A stretch of 64,000 nucleotides of DNA from Stenotrophomonas sp. NA06056. GTDB taxonomy: Bacteria; Pseudomonadota; Gammaproteobacteria; Xanthomonadales; Xanthomonadaceae. The notes under the pieces are model-generated. The model did not search any database. It had not been told where the DNA came from and saw only the letters and a program-made list of their open reading frames with translations. Positions 25,917-35,498 of this stretch are shown here, in pieces. A program made the position numbers and the translations under genes. Positions within the stretch are counted from its first letter, which is position 1; every line of letters starts with the position of its first letter. The stretch covers positions 1,798,001-1,862,000 of the forward strand of contig NZ_CP054931.1 of assembly GCF_013364355.1 (NCBI RefSeq), read 5' to 3'.

Positions 25917-27248
25917 TCAACCGCCGGCGAAGGTATCCACCAACAGCTTCACGTTCAGCACCACGATCACCAGCGCGATCACCCAGGCGATGCTGCCCAG
26001 CCAGCGCGGCGCCACCAGCGCACCCATCGTCATCTTGTCGGTCACGATCCGTACCAGCGGTATGATCGCGAACGGCAGCTGCATCGACAGCACCACCTGG
26101 CTCAGTACCAGCAGCTTCACCGCGCCCTGGTCGCCGAACAGCATGATCACCACCACCACCGGGATGATGGCCAGCGCGCGGGTGATCAAGCGCCGCAGCC
26201 ACGGCGGCAGTCGCAGGCGCAGGAACCCTTCCATCACGATCTGTCCGGCCAGGGTCGCCGTCACGGTGGAGTTCAGGCCAGATGCCAGGAGTGCCACGGC
26301 GAACAAGGTTGAGGCCAGGCCCACGCCCAGCATCGGTGCCAGCAGCTGGTGTGCCTGCTCGATGTCTTCCACATCGAAGCGGCCGTTGGCATGGAATACC
26401 GCCGCCGCCAGGATCAGGATGCTGGCGTTGATGAACAGTGCCAGGGTCAAGGCAACGGTGCTGTCGGTGACGGCCCAGCGCAGCGCACTGCGACGGCCTT
26501 CGTCGGTGCGTGGATAGGCACGGGTCTGCACGATGGAAGAATGCAGGTACAGGTTGTGCGGCATCACCGTGGCACCGATGATGCCGATGGCGATGTACAG
26601 CGCATGCGGATCAGTGACCACCTGCGCGCGCGGAATGAAACCGCCCAGCACCTGCATCACCGGTGGCGCGGCCAGCGCGATCTGCACCATGAAGCAGCCG
26701 AAGATCACCAGCAGCAGCGCGATCACGAAGGCTTCCAGCGCGCGGAAACCGCGGTTCATCAGCAGCAGGACAAGCAGTGTATCCAGTGCGGTGATCACCG
26801 CGCCCCATAGCAGTGGCAGGTCGAACAACAGTTTCAGGGCGATGGCCGTGCCGATCACTTCGGCCAGGTCGCAGGCGATGATCGCCGCTTCGCACAGCGC
26901 CCACAGCGCCAGGTTCACCGGCTTGGGGTAGCGTGCACGGCAGGCCTGCGCCAGGTCCATGCCGGTGGCGATGCCCAGCCGCGCCGACAACGCCTGCAGG
27001 ATCACCGCCATCAGGTTGGAGATCAGGATGACCGACAGCAGCAGATAGCCGAAGCGCGAGCCGCCGGCCAGATCGGTGGCCCAGTTGCCCGGATCCATGT
27101 ACCCGACCGACACCATGTAGCCCGGGCCCAGGAAGGCCAGCAGGCGGAACCACCAATGGCCTTTGTCGGGTACGACTATCGAGGCGTTGAGCGCACCCAG
27201 GCTGGCCGGAGTGGAGGCGGCAGAATCGGTGGGTGCGACGGTGTTCAT
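25917..27248 (-). CDS. mntH: NRAMP-type proton-coupled Mn(II) transporter
   Basis: An inner-membrane protein of 443 residues with eleven predicted helices. The metal-site motifs of NRAMP carriers are present: DPGN ([14 protein letters not shown]) in helix 1 and MPHN ([12 protein letters not shown]) in helix 6. These import manganese, and some ferrous iron, with protons. I use ATG 27248 (MNTVAPTDS), since the alternative at 27284 would run across the MntR operator. It is divergent from mntR, and an 18-bp palindrome sits just upstream. Confidence 0.95.
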   Translation of the reverse strand: MNTVAPTDSAASTPASLGALNASIVVPDKGHWWFRLLAFLGPGYMVSVGYMDPGNWATDLAGGSRFGYLLLSVILISNLMAVILQALSARLGIATGMDLAQACRARYPKPVNLALWALCEAAIIACDLAEVIGTAIALKLLFDLPLLWGAVITALDTLLVLLLMNRGFRALEAFVIALLLVIFGCFMVQIALAAPPVMQVLGGFIPRAQVVTDPHALYIAIGIIGATVMPHNLYLHSSIVQTRAYPRTDEGRRSALRWAVTDSTVALTLALFINASILILAAAVFHANGRFDVEDIEQAHQLLAPMLGVGLASTLFAVALLASGLNSTVTATLAGQIVMEGFLRLRLPPWLRRLITRALAIIPVVVVIMLFGDQGAVKLLVLSQVVLSMQLPFAIIPLVRIVTDKMTMGALVAPRWLGSIAWVIALVIVVLNVKLLVDTFAGG

Positions 27249-27256
27249 GGCTGCCA

Positions 27257-27274
27257 ATATAGCCACTGCTATAT
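27257..27274. promoter_or_regulatory. MntR operator for mntH
   Basis: ATATAGCCACTGCTATAT, two ATATAGC/GCTATAT arms with a 4-base centre, 9 bp upstream of the mntH start. The identical arms recur at 30675-30692 before the TonB receptor. They match the ATAGC/GCTAT core of proteobacterial MntR sites. Confidence 0.85.
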
Positions 27275-27364
27275 CGCATAGCAATGTGAAACAATCGTCT
27301 TTACTGCGTCACTGGTCCAGAATTCAGGTTCGCACCCGATGACAACTGCAGGACAGGCACACGC

Positions 27365-27835
27365 GTGGGCAAGACGGACGAGTCGACATCGCTGAAAAGC
27401 ACCCCCTTGATCGAGGCCGAGCGCCAGGTCGAGAGCTTCCGGCAAGTGCGCGAAGCACACCGGATGGAACTGGTGGAGGACTATGTCGAGCTGATCTCCG
27501 ACCTGCTGGCCGACGGCGGCGAGGCCCGCCAGGTCGACATCGCCACCCGCCTGGGCGTGGCCCAGCCGACCGTGGCGAAGATGCTTCGGCGCTTGGCCCG
27601 TGATGGCTGGGTAGTGCAGCGCCCGTACCGAGGCGTGTTCCTGACCCCGGAGGGCGAGGCGTTGGCCCACGCCAGCCGCCAGCGCCACCAGACCGTGGAG
27701 CGCTTCCTGCTGGCGCTGGGCGTGGACCCGGATACCGCGCGGCGTGATGCTGAAGGTATCGAGCACCATGTCAGTGAACAGACTTTGGCGCTGTTCGAGG
27801 AATTCGTGCGCAAGGCCGAGGGCGGGGCGCCGTAG
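27365..27835 (+). CDS. mntR: Manganese-responsive DtxR-family repressor
   Basis: A cytoplasmic regulator of 156 residues, very close to E. coli MntR across [24 protein letters not shown], the winged-helix segment [29 protein letters not shown], and the metal-binding dimerisation part ending [16 protein letters not shown]. It represses manganese uptake when Mn(II) is plentiful. The start is GTG at 27365; the nearest ATG (27339) is out of frame. It is divergent from mntH. Two sites with the same palindrome, before mntH and before the receptor at 28442-30601, define the local regulon. Confidence 0.95.
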   Translation: MGKTDESTSLKSTPLIEAERQVESFRQVREAHRMELVEDYVELISDLLADGGEARQVDIATRLGVAQPTVAKMLRRLARDGWVVQRPYRGVFLTPEGEALAHASRQRHQTVERFLLALGVDPDTARRDAEGIEHHVSEQTLALFEEFVRKAEGGAP

Positions 27836-27837
27836 CG

Positions 27838-27907
27838 GTAGCGCCGGGCCATGCCCGGCGGGCGCATTGCTGCGGCACTCATTTTGCCGGGCATGGCCCG
27901 GCGCTAC
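27838..27907. repeat. REPIN (GTAGCGCCGGGC type) between convergent genes
   Basis: GTAGCGCCGGGCCATGCCC at 27838 and the inverse ending GGCGCTAC at 27907 flank about 25 bp. It begins 3 bp after the mntR stop and ends 4 bases inside the thioredoxin gene's 3' end, so it likely terminates both transcripts. Confidence 0.9.
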
Positions 27908-28452
27908 CGGGGTTGAATGCCGTCATCGGGGCAGCGCGCCTGTTCCTGCGCACACGCCCGTTTCGTCCATTCCTTCAATACCGGCTGCAGGCCTCCGTAG
28001 CGCCGCCCCTGCCAGCCATTGGCCAGCACAGTGCCCTGCGCATCAATCAGCACCAGGTTGGGCGGGGCCGGGCCCGCCAATGCCTGCAGTGCCGGCATGC
28101 GCTTCGCGCGACGCGGGTCCAGCACCGGCCACGGCATCTCCTGCAGCTGCATGTAGCGCCGCAACGCCGCCTCGCTTTCATCCAGGCTGACATACACCAC
28201 CTCGGTATCGGCGCCGGCCTCGCGCAGCGCGTCGCGCACGCCGCGCAGGGTCGGCACGAAGGCATGGCAGGGTGCGCACCAGTCGGCACCGAAATACAGC
28301 GCGATCAGTTTCGGTGGTGGCGACCAGTGCATCGGCCGCAGGGCACGTGGCTCGGGCCGCATCAGCGACGCCGCGACCTGCGCGTGCAGGTCGGCCGCCG
28401 CAGCAGGCCATGCCAGTGCCAGCAGCAGTGCGGGCAGCCAGCTAGAACGCAT
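27904..28452 (-). CDS. Exported TlpA/thioredoxin-like protein next to the Mn-locus receptor
   Basis: A protein of 182 residues with a signal peptide (MRSSWLPALLLALAWPAAAA) and a thioredoxin-fold domain, active site CAPC in FGADWCAPCHAFVPTL. It should act in the periplasm as a thiol reductant or oxidase. The gene overlaps the upstream TonB receptor by 11 bases, so both are made from the message controlled by the MntR-type site. Because the receptor plug has a CxxC pair, it could keep those cysteines reduced; this partnership is inference. The last residues are encoded within the REPIN. Confidence 0.85.
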   Translation of the reverse strand: MRSSWLPALLLALAWPAAAADLHAQVAASLMRPEPRALRPMHWSPPPKLIALYFGADWCAPCHAFVPTLRGVRDALREAGADTEVVYVSLDESEAALRRYMQLQEMPWPVLDPRRAKRMPALQALAGPAPPNLVLIDAQGTVLANGWQGRRYGGLQPVLKEWTKRACAQEQARCPDDGIQPR

Positions 28453-30601
28453 AGCGCAGGTTCACGTACCACGAGCGGGCGAAACGTGGACCATACACGT
28501 AGTCGCTGTCTCGCAGCGCGCCCACTTCCAGATCTTTCTGGCGCTGATCGAACACGTTCTTGACGCCCGCGGCCACCGATACTTCCTGCTGTGCCTGCGC
28601 GCCGAGGTGGCGGTGCCAGCGCGCACCAAGGTCGGTGACCAGGAACGAACGTGTGCGGTGCAACTCGCCCAGCCGGTTATTCAGCACCGACATCGGTCCG
28701 GTATGGCGCAGCGCGACAAAGGTTTCCCACGGCTCGGCGGGCATCCAGCTGAGCTGGGCCAGGCCGGTCCATCGCGGCGTCTTCAGGTAGTCGCGGCTGT
28801 CGATCACCTTGTCGCCGCCGTCGCCGGTGTCATCGAAGATGCGTTGCGCCTCGCGGAACTGCGAGCGGTACCACGACGCACCGGTCGTCAGCCGCCATTG
28901 CGGAGAGGGCTGCCAGCCGACGTTGGTTTCCATGCCCAGCACGTTCGAGCCGGACGCGTTGTAGCGCAGCTGTGTCAGCTGGCCATCATCGCCGCGCTGG
29001 ATCTCGCCCAGCGCGAAGGTGTCACGGATGCGTGCGTAGGACGCGGTGGCATCCCAGCTCCACACCGGATTGGCCGGATCCGAACGCCAGTCGAAGCCGA
29101 AGAGGGTGGTCAACGCGCGCTCTTCCTTCAGGCCATCGGTGTTGTGCACGCGCACCTGTTCGCCGCCGAGGGTATCGACGTGCACATCCTCGACGAAGAT
29201 TTCCGGTGCACGGAACCCGGTGGCGATGCCCGCACGCCATTTCAGCCGAGGCGTCGCCTGCCAGGCGAGGGCGACACGTGGTGAGAACACCGCGCTGTCC
29301 AGTTCCGAGCTCTTGTCCACGCGCGCACCCAGCACCAGGTCGACGTCATCGCGTACGCTCCATTCGTCCTGCACGAACGCACCGACGTTGTGGAAGGTCG
29401 CATCCTCAAGCACGGCCAGGCGCTGGCCCGCGCCATCGCGATTGTCGTCACGCAGGCCCTCGTGCTTGTACTGCACGCCGAACGCAAGCGTGTGTGCACC
29501 CAAGCGCCAGTTCAACTGGCTGTCGACGTAGTGCAGCGGGTTGTGGGTGCGCCCGTACTGGCGCCACGAGCGTGACGCCGCGCTGCCGGGTACGTTCGGG
29601 TCCAGCTGTGAAGGATCGTAGCCGGGTGCCGATGGATCGGTGACCACGTCACCAAGGCCACCGTAGAAGCTGTCGCGGTCGATGTCGGCGAAGGCATAGG
29701 CCAGCCGGAAGTCGACGTTGCTGCTCACTTCCTGGTCCCATGACAGACTGCCGCGACGGTAGTGGGTGTCCAGAGATTCGGCGATGTTGGCCAGGTGTTC
29801 GGGCTGGTCGAGGCGATTGCCACCGCGACGGCTCTCATCGGTCACCTGCAGGTCCAGCCGCAGGCGCGTGCCCGGATTCGGCGCATACCAGGCCTGCAGG
29901 CCACCCACCTTGAGGTTCTTGCGGGTGATCTCGGTATAGCCGTCGCCGTTGTAGTCGATGCCGCTGTTCCAGTTGCGCTGGGCGATCACCGACAGTCCAG
30001 CATCGGCTTCGCTGGCGACCATGTCCAGGCGCACGTCGGCGTTCTTCTGCGGTGTGCCCTTCAGCACATCCACGCCGGCCTGCACATGGCCACCGCTGCG
30101 TGCGGGCAGCGGCGGAATCAGATTGATGACACCGGCCACCGCACCCGGCCCGTACAGCGACGAACCACCGCCCTTGACCACTTCGATGCGATCGACGAAC
30201 CCGGCCGGAATCTGTTCCAGTCCGTACACGCTGCCAAGCGTGGACAGCAGTGGAATGCCATCGAACAGCAACTGGTTGTAGGCACCGGGAAGTCCCAGCA
30301 GCTGCACTTCACTGGTGTTGCAGTTCTGGCAGTTGCTTTCCACCCGCAGGCCATTGATCAGCTCCACCGCGCGGGAGAAATCGGTGGCCGCGCGCAGGGC
30401 GATGTCTTCCTTGCGCAGCACTTCGGTGCGGATCGGCACGTCCGACAGCAGGCGTTCGCTGCGCGTGGCGGTGCTGACCTTCACCTGCACCCGGTCCAGC
30501 TCGGTGGGTGAGGGCGGTGCAGCGACTGCGGCCAGTGGCAGCGCGGCGGCGATACCGGCAGCCAGCGGCAGTTGGCGGAGAAAGGGGGCAGCAATGCGCA
30601 T
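28442..30601 (-). CDS. TonB-dependent receptor, candidate manganese (or metal) importer
   Basis: An outer-membrane receptor of 719 residues: signal peptide to about residue 28, plug, and a 22-strand-type barrel ending in LRYAF. The plug bears NCQNC (C91, C94) followed by TSEVQLLGL and VVKGGGSSLYGPGAVAGVINL. It lies in the MntR locus, and an operator with the same arms as the mntH site (30675-30692) is 74 bp upstream of the start. Known outer-membrane manganese receptors are few, so the assignment as Mn uptake is inference from regulation. A Zur-like dyad farther upstream leaves zinc as an alternative. It is co-transcribed with the thioredoxin-like gene. Confidence 0.85.
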   Translation of the reverse strand: MRIAAPFLRQLPLAAGIAAALPLAAVAAPPSPTELDRVQVKVSTATRSERLLSDVPIRTEVLRKEDIALRAATDFSRAVELINGLRVESNCQNCNTSEVQLLGLPGAYNQLLFDGIPLLSTLGSVYGLEQIPAGFVDRIEVVKGGGSSLYGPGAVAGVINLIPPLPARSGGHVQAGVDVLKGTPQKNADVRLDMVASEADAGLSVIAQRNWNSGIDYNGDGYTEITRKNLKVGGLQAWYAPNPGTRLRLDLQVTDESRRGGNRLDQPEHLANIAESLDTHYRRGSLSWDQEVSSNVDFRLAYAFADIDRDSFYGGLGDVVTDPSAPGYDPSQLDPNVPGSAASRSWRQYGRTHNPLHYVDSQLNWRLGAHTLAFGVQYKHEGLRDDNRDGAGQRLAVLEDATFHNVGAFVQDEWSVRDDVDLVLGARVDKSSELDSAVFSPRVALAWQATPRLKWRAGIATGFRAPEIFVEDVHVDTLGGEQVRVHNTDGLKEERALTTLFGFDWRSDPANPVWSWDATASYARIRDTFALGEIQRGDDGQLTQLRYNASGSNVLGMETNVGWQPSPQWRLTTGASWYRSQFREAQRIFDDTGDGGDKVIDSRDYLKTPRWTGLAQLSWMPAEPWETFVALRHTGPMSVLNNRLGELHRTRSFLVTDLGARWHRHLGAQAQQEVSVAAGVKNVFDQRQKDLEVGALRDSDYVYGPRFARSWYVNLRYAF

Positions 30602-30674
30602 GAGGGCGTCGTCCTTGGGGAGGGAGGGCGGCGAGGGCGACCTGGCTGGCGCACATGAAAGCAGAAGGTCATCA

Positions 30675-30692
30675 ATATAGCAATTGCTATAT
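30675..30692. promoter_or_regulatory. MntR operator for the TonB receptor
   Basis: ATATAGCAATTGCTATAT is a perfect 18-bp palindrome with arms identical to those of the mntH operator. Confidence 0.85.
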
Positions 30693-30726
30693 TGTCGCTT
30701 CAGCTTGCGGCGGGACCATGGTCTTT

Positions 30727-30755
30727 ACTCGAATTCGAGTGTTATAACATTACAC
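30727..30755. promoter_or_regulatory. Second palindromic region, Zur-like
   Basis: ACTCGAATTCGAGT (30727-30740) is a perfect palindrome and runs into GTGTTATAACATTACAC (30739-30755), which resembles the TGTTATAATATAACA core of Zur boxes with two differences. It lies in the 197-bp gap between the receptor start and the upstream repressor gene's stop. Identification as Zur site is tentative. Confidence 0.45.
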
Positions 30756-30797
30756 AATGCGCACGGAAGCGTGCCGGTGGTCATGCACCGGAAGGGG

Positions 30798-31454
30798 TCA
30801 GCCGCGACGGAAGGCGGCGGGAGTGCGCGCGCCGACGATGATCATGCGGATCATCGTGGAGATCTGTTCGACCAGTTCCGGGTCGTTCTCCGGAGGCTGG
30901 TCCATGGCCGAAGCGCCCATTGCAAACACCAGCCGGGTGATCGCCATCGACACCAGTTCCGGCTTGTACAGCACCGCGCCATCCAGTGCGGCCAGGCGCA
31001 CCAGGTCGTGCTGCAGCTCTTCTTCGAAGTAGTGCAGTTCGCGTTCGACCGCGTGCTTGAAATCATCCGAGCCGACCGCGCCTTCGCGCAACAGCACGTG
31101 CAGCAGCTTGTCGTCGGCGCGCAGCTGTTCCATGAAGGTTTCCACCGACACGCGCACCACGCTGGTGGCGCTGGACGTAGCGCGCTGGCGGGCTTCGCCG
31201 ATGATGGTGCGCAGTGAGCGCCCAGCCACGTCGATCAGGGCGACGGCCAGTTCGTCCATGTCGCGGAACTGTCGATAGAAGCTGTTGGGTGCGATGCCGG
31301 CCTCGCGCGCGACTTCGCGCAGGCTGAGGGTGGACAGGCTGCGATGCGGGCCGATCAGTTTCAACGCGGCGGCCAACAGATCCTCACGGCTCACCGTACG
31401 GCGGGCCGGGCTGTTGGCATCTTCAGGCGGAGACAGAACGGTGGCGGCGGCCAT
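30798..31454 (-). CDS. fabR: FabR/DesT-like TetR-family repressor of unsaturated fatty acid genes
   Basis: A cytoplasmic regulator of 218 residues. The helix-turn-helix LSLREVAREAGIAPNSFYRQFRDMDEL matches FabR and DesT almost residue for residue, and the effector domain continues the resemblance (VVRVSVETFMEQL; LLREG). These repressors sense the acyl-CoA/acyl-ACP pool and adjust unsaturated lipid synthesis. It is divergent from the reductase-desaturase pair, the arrangement of Pseudomonas desT-desCB. The start at 31454 (MAAATVLSPP) has GGAAG before it; 31484 is an alternative. Confidence 0.88.
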   Translation of the reverse strand: MAAATVLSPPEDANSPARRTVSREDLLAAALKLIGPHRSLSTLSLREVAREAGIAPNSFYRQFRDMDELAVALIDVAGRSLRTIIGEARQRATSSATSVVRVSVETFMEQLRADDKLLHVLLREGAVGSDDFKHAVERELHYFEEELQHDLVRLAALDGAVLYKPELVSMAITRLVFAMGASAMDQPPENDPELVEQISTMIRMIIVGARTPAAFRRG

Positions 31455-31500
31455 GGCACTTCCGGTGGGGCAAGGCTGAATCATACCCAATCCGGTGCAA

Positions 31501-31525
31501 TATACACATGTATACACAGCTGTGT
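31501..31525. promoter_or_regulatory. Operator palindromes between the repressor and desaturase operon
   Basis: TATACACATGTATACA (31501-31516) and the perfect ACACAGCTGTGT (31514-31525) lie in the divergent promoter region, 22 bp before the reductase start. Likely binding site of the FabR/DesT-like repressor. Confidence 0.6.
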
Positions 31526-31546
31526 GTGCGGCCGTATAGTGCGCCC

Positions 31547-32617
31547 ATGAGCGCTGTCGTCCGACCTTCCCTGCTTTCTCCGTACCGCTGGCTGTCGCCG
31601 TCGCTGTTCGACTTCTGGGCGGGCCAGCTGAATCCGTTGTGGACCCTGCGAGAGCCGATGGCCCGCCTGGTACGTCGCGAGCCGGCCGGCGAGGGCGCCG
31701 CGACCCTGGTCCTGCGCTGCAACCGGCACTGGGCCGGGATGCGCGCCGGCCAGCACGTCACCCTCGGCGTTGAGCTTGAGGGGCGTGTATTGCGCCGCAG
31801 CTACAGCCCGACCCGCCTGGGCCGCCGCGAGCTGGCCATTACCGTCAAGGCGGTGGAAGGCGGCAAGGTCAGCCAGCATCTGGTCGCACATGCCAAGCCG
31901 GGCGACCTGTTCCGGCTGGACGCGGCCTTCGGTGATTTCCACGTGCCTGCCGCAGCGCCGGTATTGCTGCTGGCAGCCGGCAGCGGCATCACGCCCATGC
32001 GCAGCCTGCTGCGCGACGCCTGCCAGCGCCCGCTGGCTGCCCCGGTCGACCTGTTCTACTGGGAGCGCAGCACCGCGGCGTTCCAGTTCCGCGATGAACT
32101 GCTGGCCCTGGCTGCGGCGCATCCGAACCTGCGCGTGCATTTGCTGACCACCCGCGAAGGCGAGGTGCCGGCCGCGCGTATCGACAGCCACACGTTGACC
32201 GTGGCCGGTGACGACACCCCGTTGGCGCAGCGCCATGTACTGGCCTGTGGCCCGGACGGCTTCGTTGCCGCTGCGCGCGCGCGGTTGGCCCAGCAGGTGG
32301 CCGGTTTCCAGGCGGAAGCCTTTACCCCACCGGTAGCACTCAGTGATGCCGACAGCCTGGGTGAGGTCGCATTGACCCTGGCCCGCAGTGGCCGGCGGCT
32401 GATCGTGCCGCGTGGCCGCTCGCTGCTGGAAAGCCTGGAGGCGCAGGGCATCGCGCCCAAGCACGGCTGCCGCATGGGCATCTGCAACAGCTGCACCTGT
32501 GAACGCGTCAGTGGCACCACCCGCCACCTGCGCACCGGCGACACCCAGTCCGAAACGGCCGTGCCGGTGCGGATCTGCGTGAGCGCGCCGACCACCGACC
32601 TGACCCTGGATGTCTGA
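31547..32617 (+). CDS. DesC-like ferredoxin-NAD(P) reductase with fused 2Fe-2S domain
   Basis: A protein of 356 residues. Order: a short N-terminal region, an FAD-binding ferredoxin-reductase domain (RRSYSPTR near residue 85), an NAD(P)-binding domain (LLLAAGSGITPMRSLL), and a C-terminal plant-type ferredoxin with cysteines GCRMGICNSCTC plus a fourth in VRICVSAP. This is the electron chain for an acyl-CoA desaturase, as DesC serves DesB. ATG 31547 (MSAVVRPSLL) gives a normal start. The desaturase begins 14 bp after its stop. Confidence 0.9.
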   Translation: MSAVVRPSLLSPYRWLSPSLFDFWAGQLNPLWTLREPMARLVRREPAGEGAATLVLRCNRHWAGMRAGQHVTLGVELEGRVLRRSYSPTRLGRRELAITVKAVEGGKVSQHLVAHAKPGDLFRLDAAFGDFHVPAAAPVLLLAAGSGITPMRSLLRDACQRPLAAPVDLFYWERSTAAFQFRDELLALAAAHPNLRVHLLTTREGEVPAARIDSHTLTVAGDDTPLAQRHVLACGPDGFVAAARARLAQQVAGFQAEAFTPPVALSDADSLGEVALTLARSGRRLIVPRGRSLLESLEAQGIAPKHGCRMGICNSCTCERVSGTTRHLRTGDTQSETAVPVRICVSAPTTDLTLDV

Positions 32618-32630
32618 GGACCCCGCCGCC

Positions 32631-33779
32631 ATGACCCGCGCTACCGACCGTGCCCTGAGCCCTGCCGAGATGCAGACGTTTGGTGAGGAACTCGATGCGA
32701 TCCGCGACCGTGTGATCGGCAGCCTCGGCGCGTCCGATACCCGCTACATCCGCCGTGTCGCCGCGGCTGTGCGCTGGTCCGGCGTGCTCGGCCGCAGCCT
32801 GCTGTTCCTGGGTGCGTTCTCGCCGTTGTTCTGGGCGCCGCTGCTGTGGCCGGCCTGCATCGCCGGCACCCTGCTGCTGGCGCTGGCCAAGATCCTGGAA
32901 AACATGGAGCTGGGCCACAACGTGATGCATGGCCAGTACGACTGGACCGGCGACCCCAAGCTCAACGGCAACACCTACGAATGGGACATCGTTGCCACCG
33001 CCGACAACTGGCGCAAGACCCATAATTTCCGCCACCACACCTACACCAACGTGCGTGGCATGGACGATGACATCGGCTATGGCCTGCTGCGCATCTTCCC
33101 GGAACAGCGCTGGAAGCCGTTCTACCTGCTGCAGCCGATCATCGCACCGATCTTCGCGCTGCTGTTCCAGTGGGGCGTGGCTGCGCAGGACTTGCGCCTG
33201 GGCCGCTGGTTCAAGGGGCGCATCAGCAGCCGCGCGATGTGGCTGCAGACCCGTCCGGTGGCACGCAAGATGATCCGCCAGGTGCTGAAGGACTATGTGT
33301 TCTTCCCGCTGCTGGCCGGTCCGTTCTTCCTGCCGGTGTTGCTGGGCAACATGGTGGCCAACGGCCTGCGCAACATCTGGACCTACGTGATCATCTTCTG
33401 TGGTCACTTCACCGCCGAATCGGAAACGTTCCCGAAGGAATGCCTGCGCAATGAATCGCGCGGCCACTGGTACCTGCGCCAGCTGCGCGGTTCGTCCAAC
33501 ATCAGCGGCGGTTTCGTGATCAACGTGCTGTCTGGCAACCTCAGCCACCAGATCGAGCACCACTTCTACCCGGACCTGCCGGCCAACCGCTATGCGGCGA
33601 TCGCCAAGGAAGTGAAGGACATCTGCCGTCGTTACGGCCAGCACTACAACAACGGCTCGCTGCCGCGGCAGTTCACCCAGGTGGTCTGGCGCATCCTGCG
33701 CCACGCATTCCCGAGCAAGCCGCGCCGCCTGCCGATGCCGGACATCATGCCGGCACCGGCATCGGCCAACGCCGGCTGA
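32631..33779 (+). CDS. DesB-like membrane fatty acid/acyl-CoA desaturase
   Basis: A membrane protein of 382 residues with the three histidine boxes of di-iron desaturases: HNVMH, HNFRHH and HQIEHH, and hydrophobic helices between. It would introduce a double bond into acyl chains, using electrons from the reductase encoded just upstream. The start is set at 32631 (MTRATDRAL) because GAGGA precedes it; an ATG at 32610 overlapping the reductase stop has no RBS. Regulation by the divergent FabR/DesT-like repressor is probable. Confidence 0.9.
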   Translation: MTRATDRALSPAEMQTFGEELDAIRDRVIGSLGASDTRYIRRVAAAVRWSGVLGRSLLFLGAFSPLFWAPLLWPACIAGTLLLALAKILENMELGHNVMHGQYDWTGDPKLNGNTYEWDIVATADNWRKTHNFRHHTYTNVRGMDDDIGYGLLRIFPEQRWKPFYLLQPIIAPIFALLFQWGVAAQDLRLGRWFKGRISSRAMWLQTRPVARKMIRQVLKDYVFFPLLAGPFFLPVLLGNMVANGLRNIWTYVIIFCGHFTAESETFPKECLRNESRGHWYLRQLRGSSNISGGFVINVLSGNLSHQIEHHFYPDLPANRYAAIAKEVKDICRRYGQHYNNGSLPRQFTQVVWRILRHAFPSKPRRLPMPDIMPAPASANAG

Positions 33780-33782
33780 GTT

Positions 33783-34121
33783 TCAGCCGGCCTTCGCCAA
33801 CAGCGCAGGCGACTGGCGGTCGAGCCTGCGCAGGAACACCTGCATCTCCTTGCGGGCCTGCTGGTCGCCTTTGTTGCCGGCCACGCTGAGCCCGCGTTGC
33901 CACGCCTCGCGCGCCGCCTGCGGCTGGCCACCGGCCAGCCATGCCTTGCCCAGCAGCTTCCAGGCCGCCGAATAATCGGGGTCCAGCACCACGCAGCGGC
34001 CCAGATGGGTGGCTGCACGCACCGGATCGCCTGCGTCCAGCCAGCCCTTGCCCAGGCCAAAGCGCAGCAGCGCGCTGTCCTTGCCGGCGGCGAGCATCCT
34101 TTCCAGCGTTTCGATGTCCAT
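33783..34121 (-). CDS. Small TPR-repeat protein
   Basis: A cytoplasmic protein of 112 residues with two to three tetratricopeptide-like helices (LLRFGLGKGWLDAGDPVRAATHLGRCVVLDPDYSAAWKLLGKAWLAGGQPQAAREAWQRGL). It is the last gene of sodA-flavin reductase-TPR; its ATG at 34121 shares a base with the upstream stop. TPRs mediate protein contacts; the partner is unknown. Confidence 0.85.
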   Translation of the reverse strand: MDIETLERMLAAGKDSALLRFGLGKGWLDAGDPVRAATHLGRCVVLDPDYSAAWKLLGKAWLAGGQPQAAREAWQRGLSVAGNKGDQQARKEMQVFLRRLDRQSPALLAKAG

Positions 34122-34692
34122 CAGCGCACCTCCACCAGGGTTTCCAGCGGCCCCGCCTGGAAGCGACCGCGATGGAACAGCAGCGGTGCGCCGCCTTCCT
34201 CCTGCACATCGACGATGCGCCCGGCCAGCAGCAGGTGATCGCCGACCGGCCACTGCGCGTGGCGGGTGCAGGTGAGGTGGACGACGGCACCGGCGATCCG
34301 CGGTGGCGCGTCCTCACCATCGTCCAGCAAGAGCACATCGGTGAATCGATGGCGCACCTGCGGGTCGGCGAATCGGCGCGCCAGGGCCTCCTGCCCGGCA
34401 CCGAGCACGCTGATCGCGAACTGGGTGGCGCGCTGGAACGTGGACAGGCTCTGCGCATGCAGGGCCAGGTTCCACAGCACCAGCGGCGGCTGCAGCGAGA
34501 TCGGCACGAACGAGTTGATGGTCAGCCCCTGCGGCTTTCCCTGCGCATCACGGGCGCAGACGATCGCCACACCGGTAGGGAAATGGCCGAGCAGCCGCCG
34601 CAGGGCACGCGGCGGCAGGCTGGCTGACGGCACCGGCGCCGGAGCGGGGAAGACCCCTGCCCACGGCCCGGCATATGCACCGGTGTCGCCGT

Positions 34693-34696
<4 letters not shown>
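34121..34696 (-). CDS. Flavin reductase-like FMN-binding protein
   Basis: A protein of 191 residues of the flavin reductase (HpaC/DIM6) family: [37 protein letters not shown] binds FMN, and [13 protein letters not shown] is the conserved second block. These reduce FMN or FAD with NAD(P)H or use it as a redox cofactor. No partner monooxygenase is adjacent. The ATG at 34696 overlaps the sodA stop (ATGA). Co-expression with superoxide dismutase suggests an oxidative-stress role, which is inference. Confidence 0.85.
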
Positions 34697-35322
<626 letters not shown>

Positions 35323-35375
35323 CGAGACAGTCTCCGTGGGGAAGGCCAGCGGTGTGGTGTGGCCGTGGGGAGACT

Positions 35376-35406
35376 GTTATCGCACCTCAACATTGGTTGA
35401 GGTCAA
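35376..35406 (-). promoter_or_regulatory. MerR/SoxR-type promoter of the sodA operon
   Basis: On the minus strand, TTGACC (35406-35401) and GATAAC (35381-35376) are exactly 19 bp apart. The spacer holds the dyad CCTCAAC-caat-GTTGAGG within 35384-35403, a perfect 8+4+8 palindrome including the flanking bases. This is the layout of promoters activated by SoxR or other MerR proteins. Confidence 0.75.
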
Positions 35407-35498
35407 GCGGAGTGATTGAAAAGCGGGCGCTGTGGGCGCGTTGACTGTCCCGGGATCGCGTGGGCGGGGAGGCGACGTCAAAGGCGAGAGGAGAAGGG

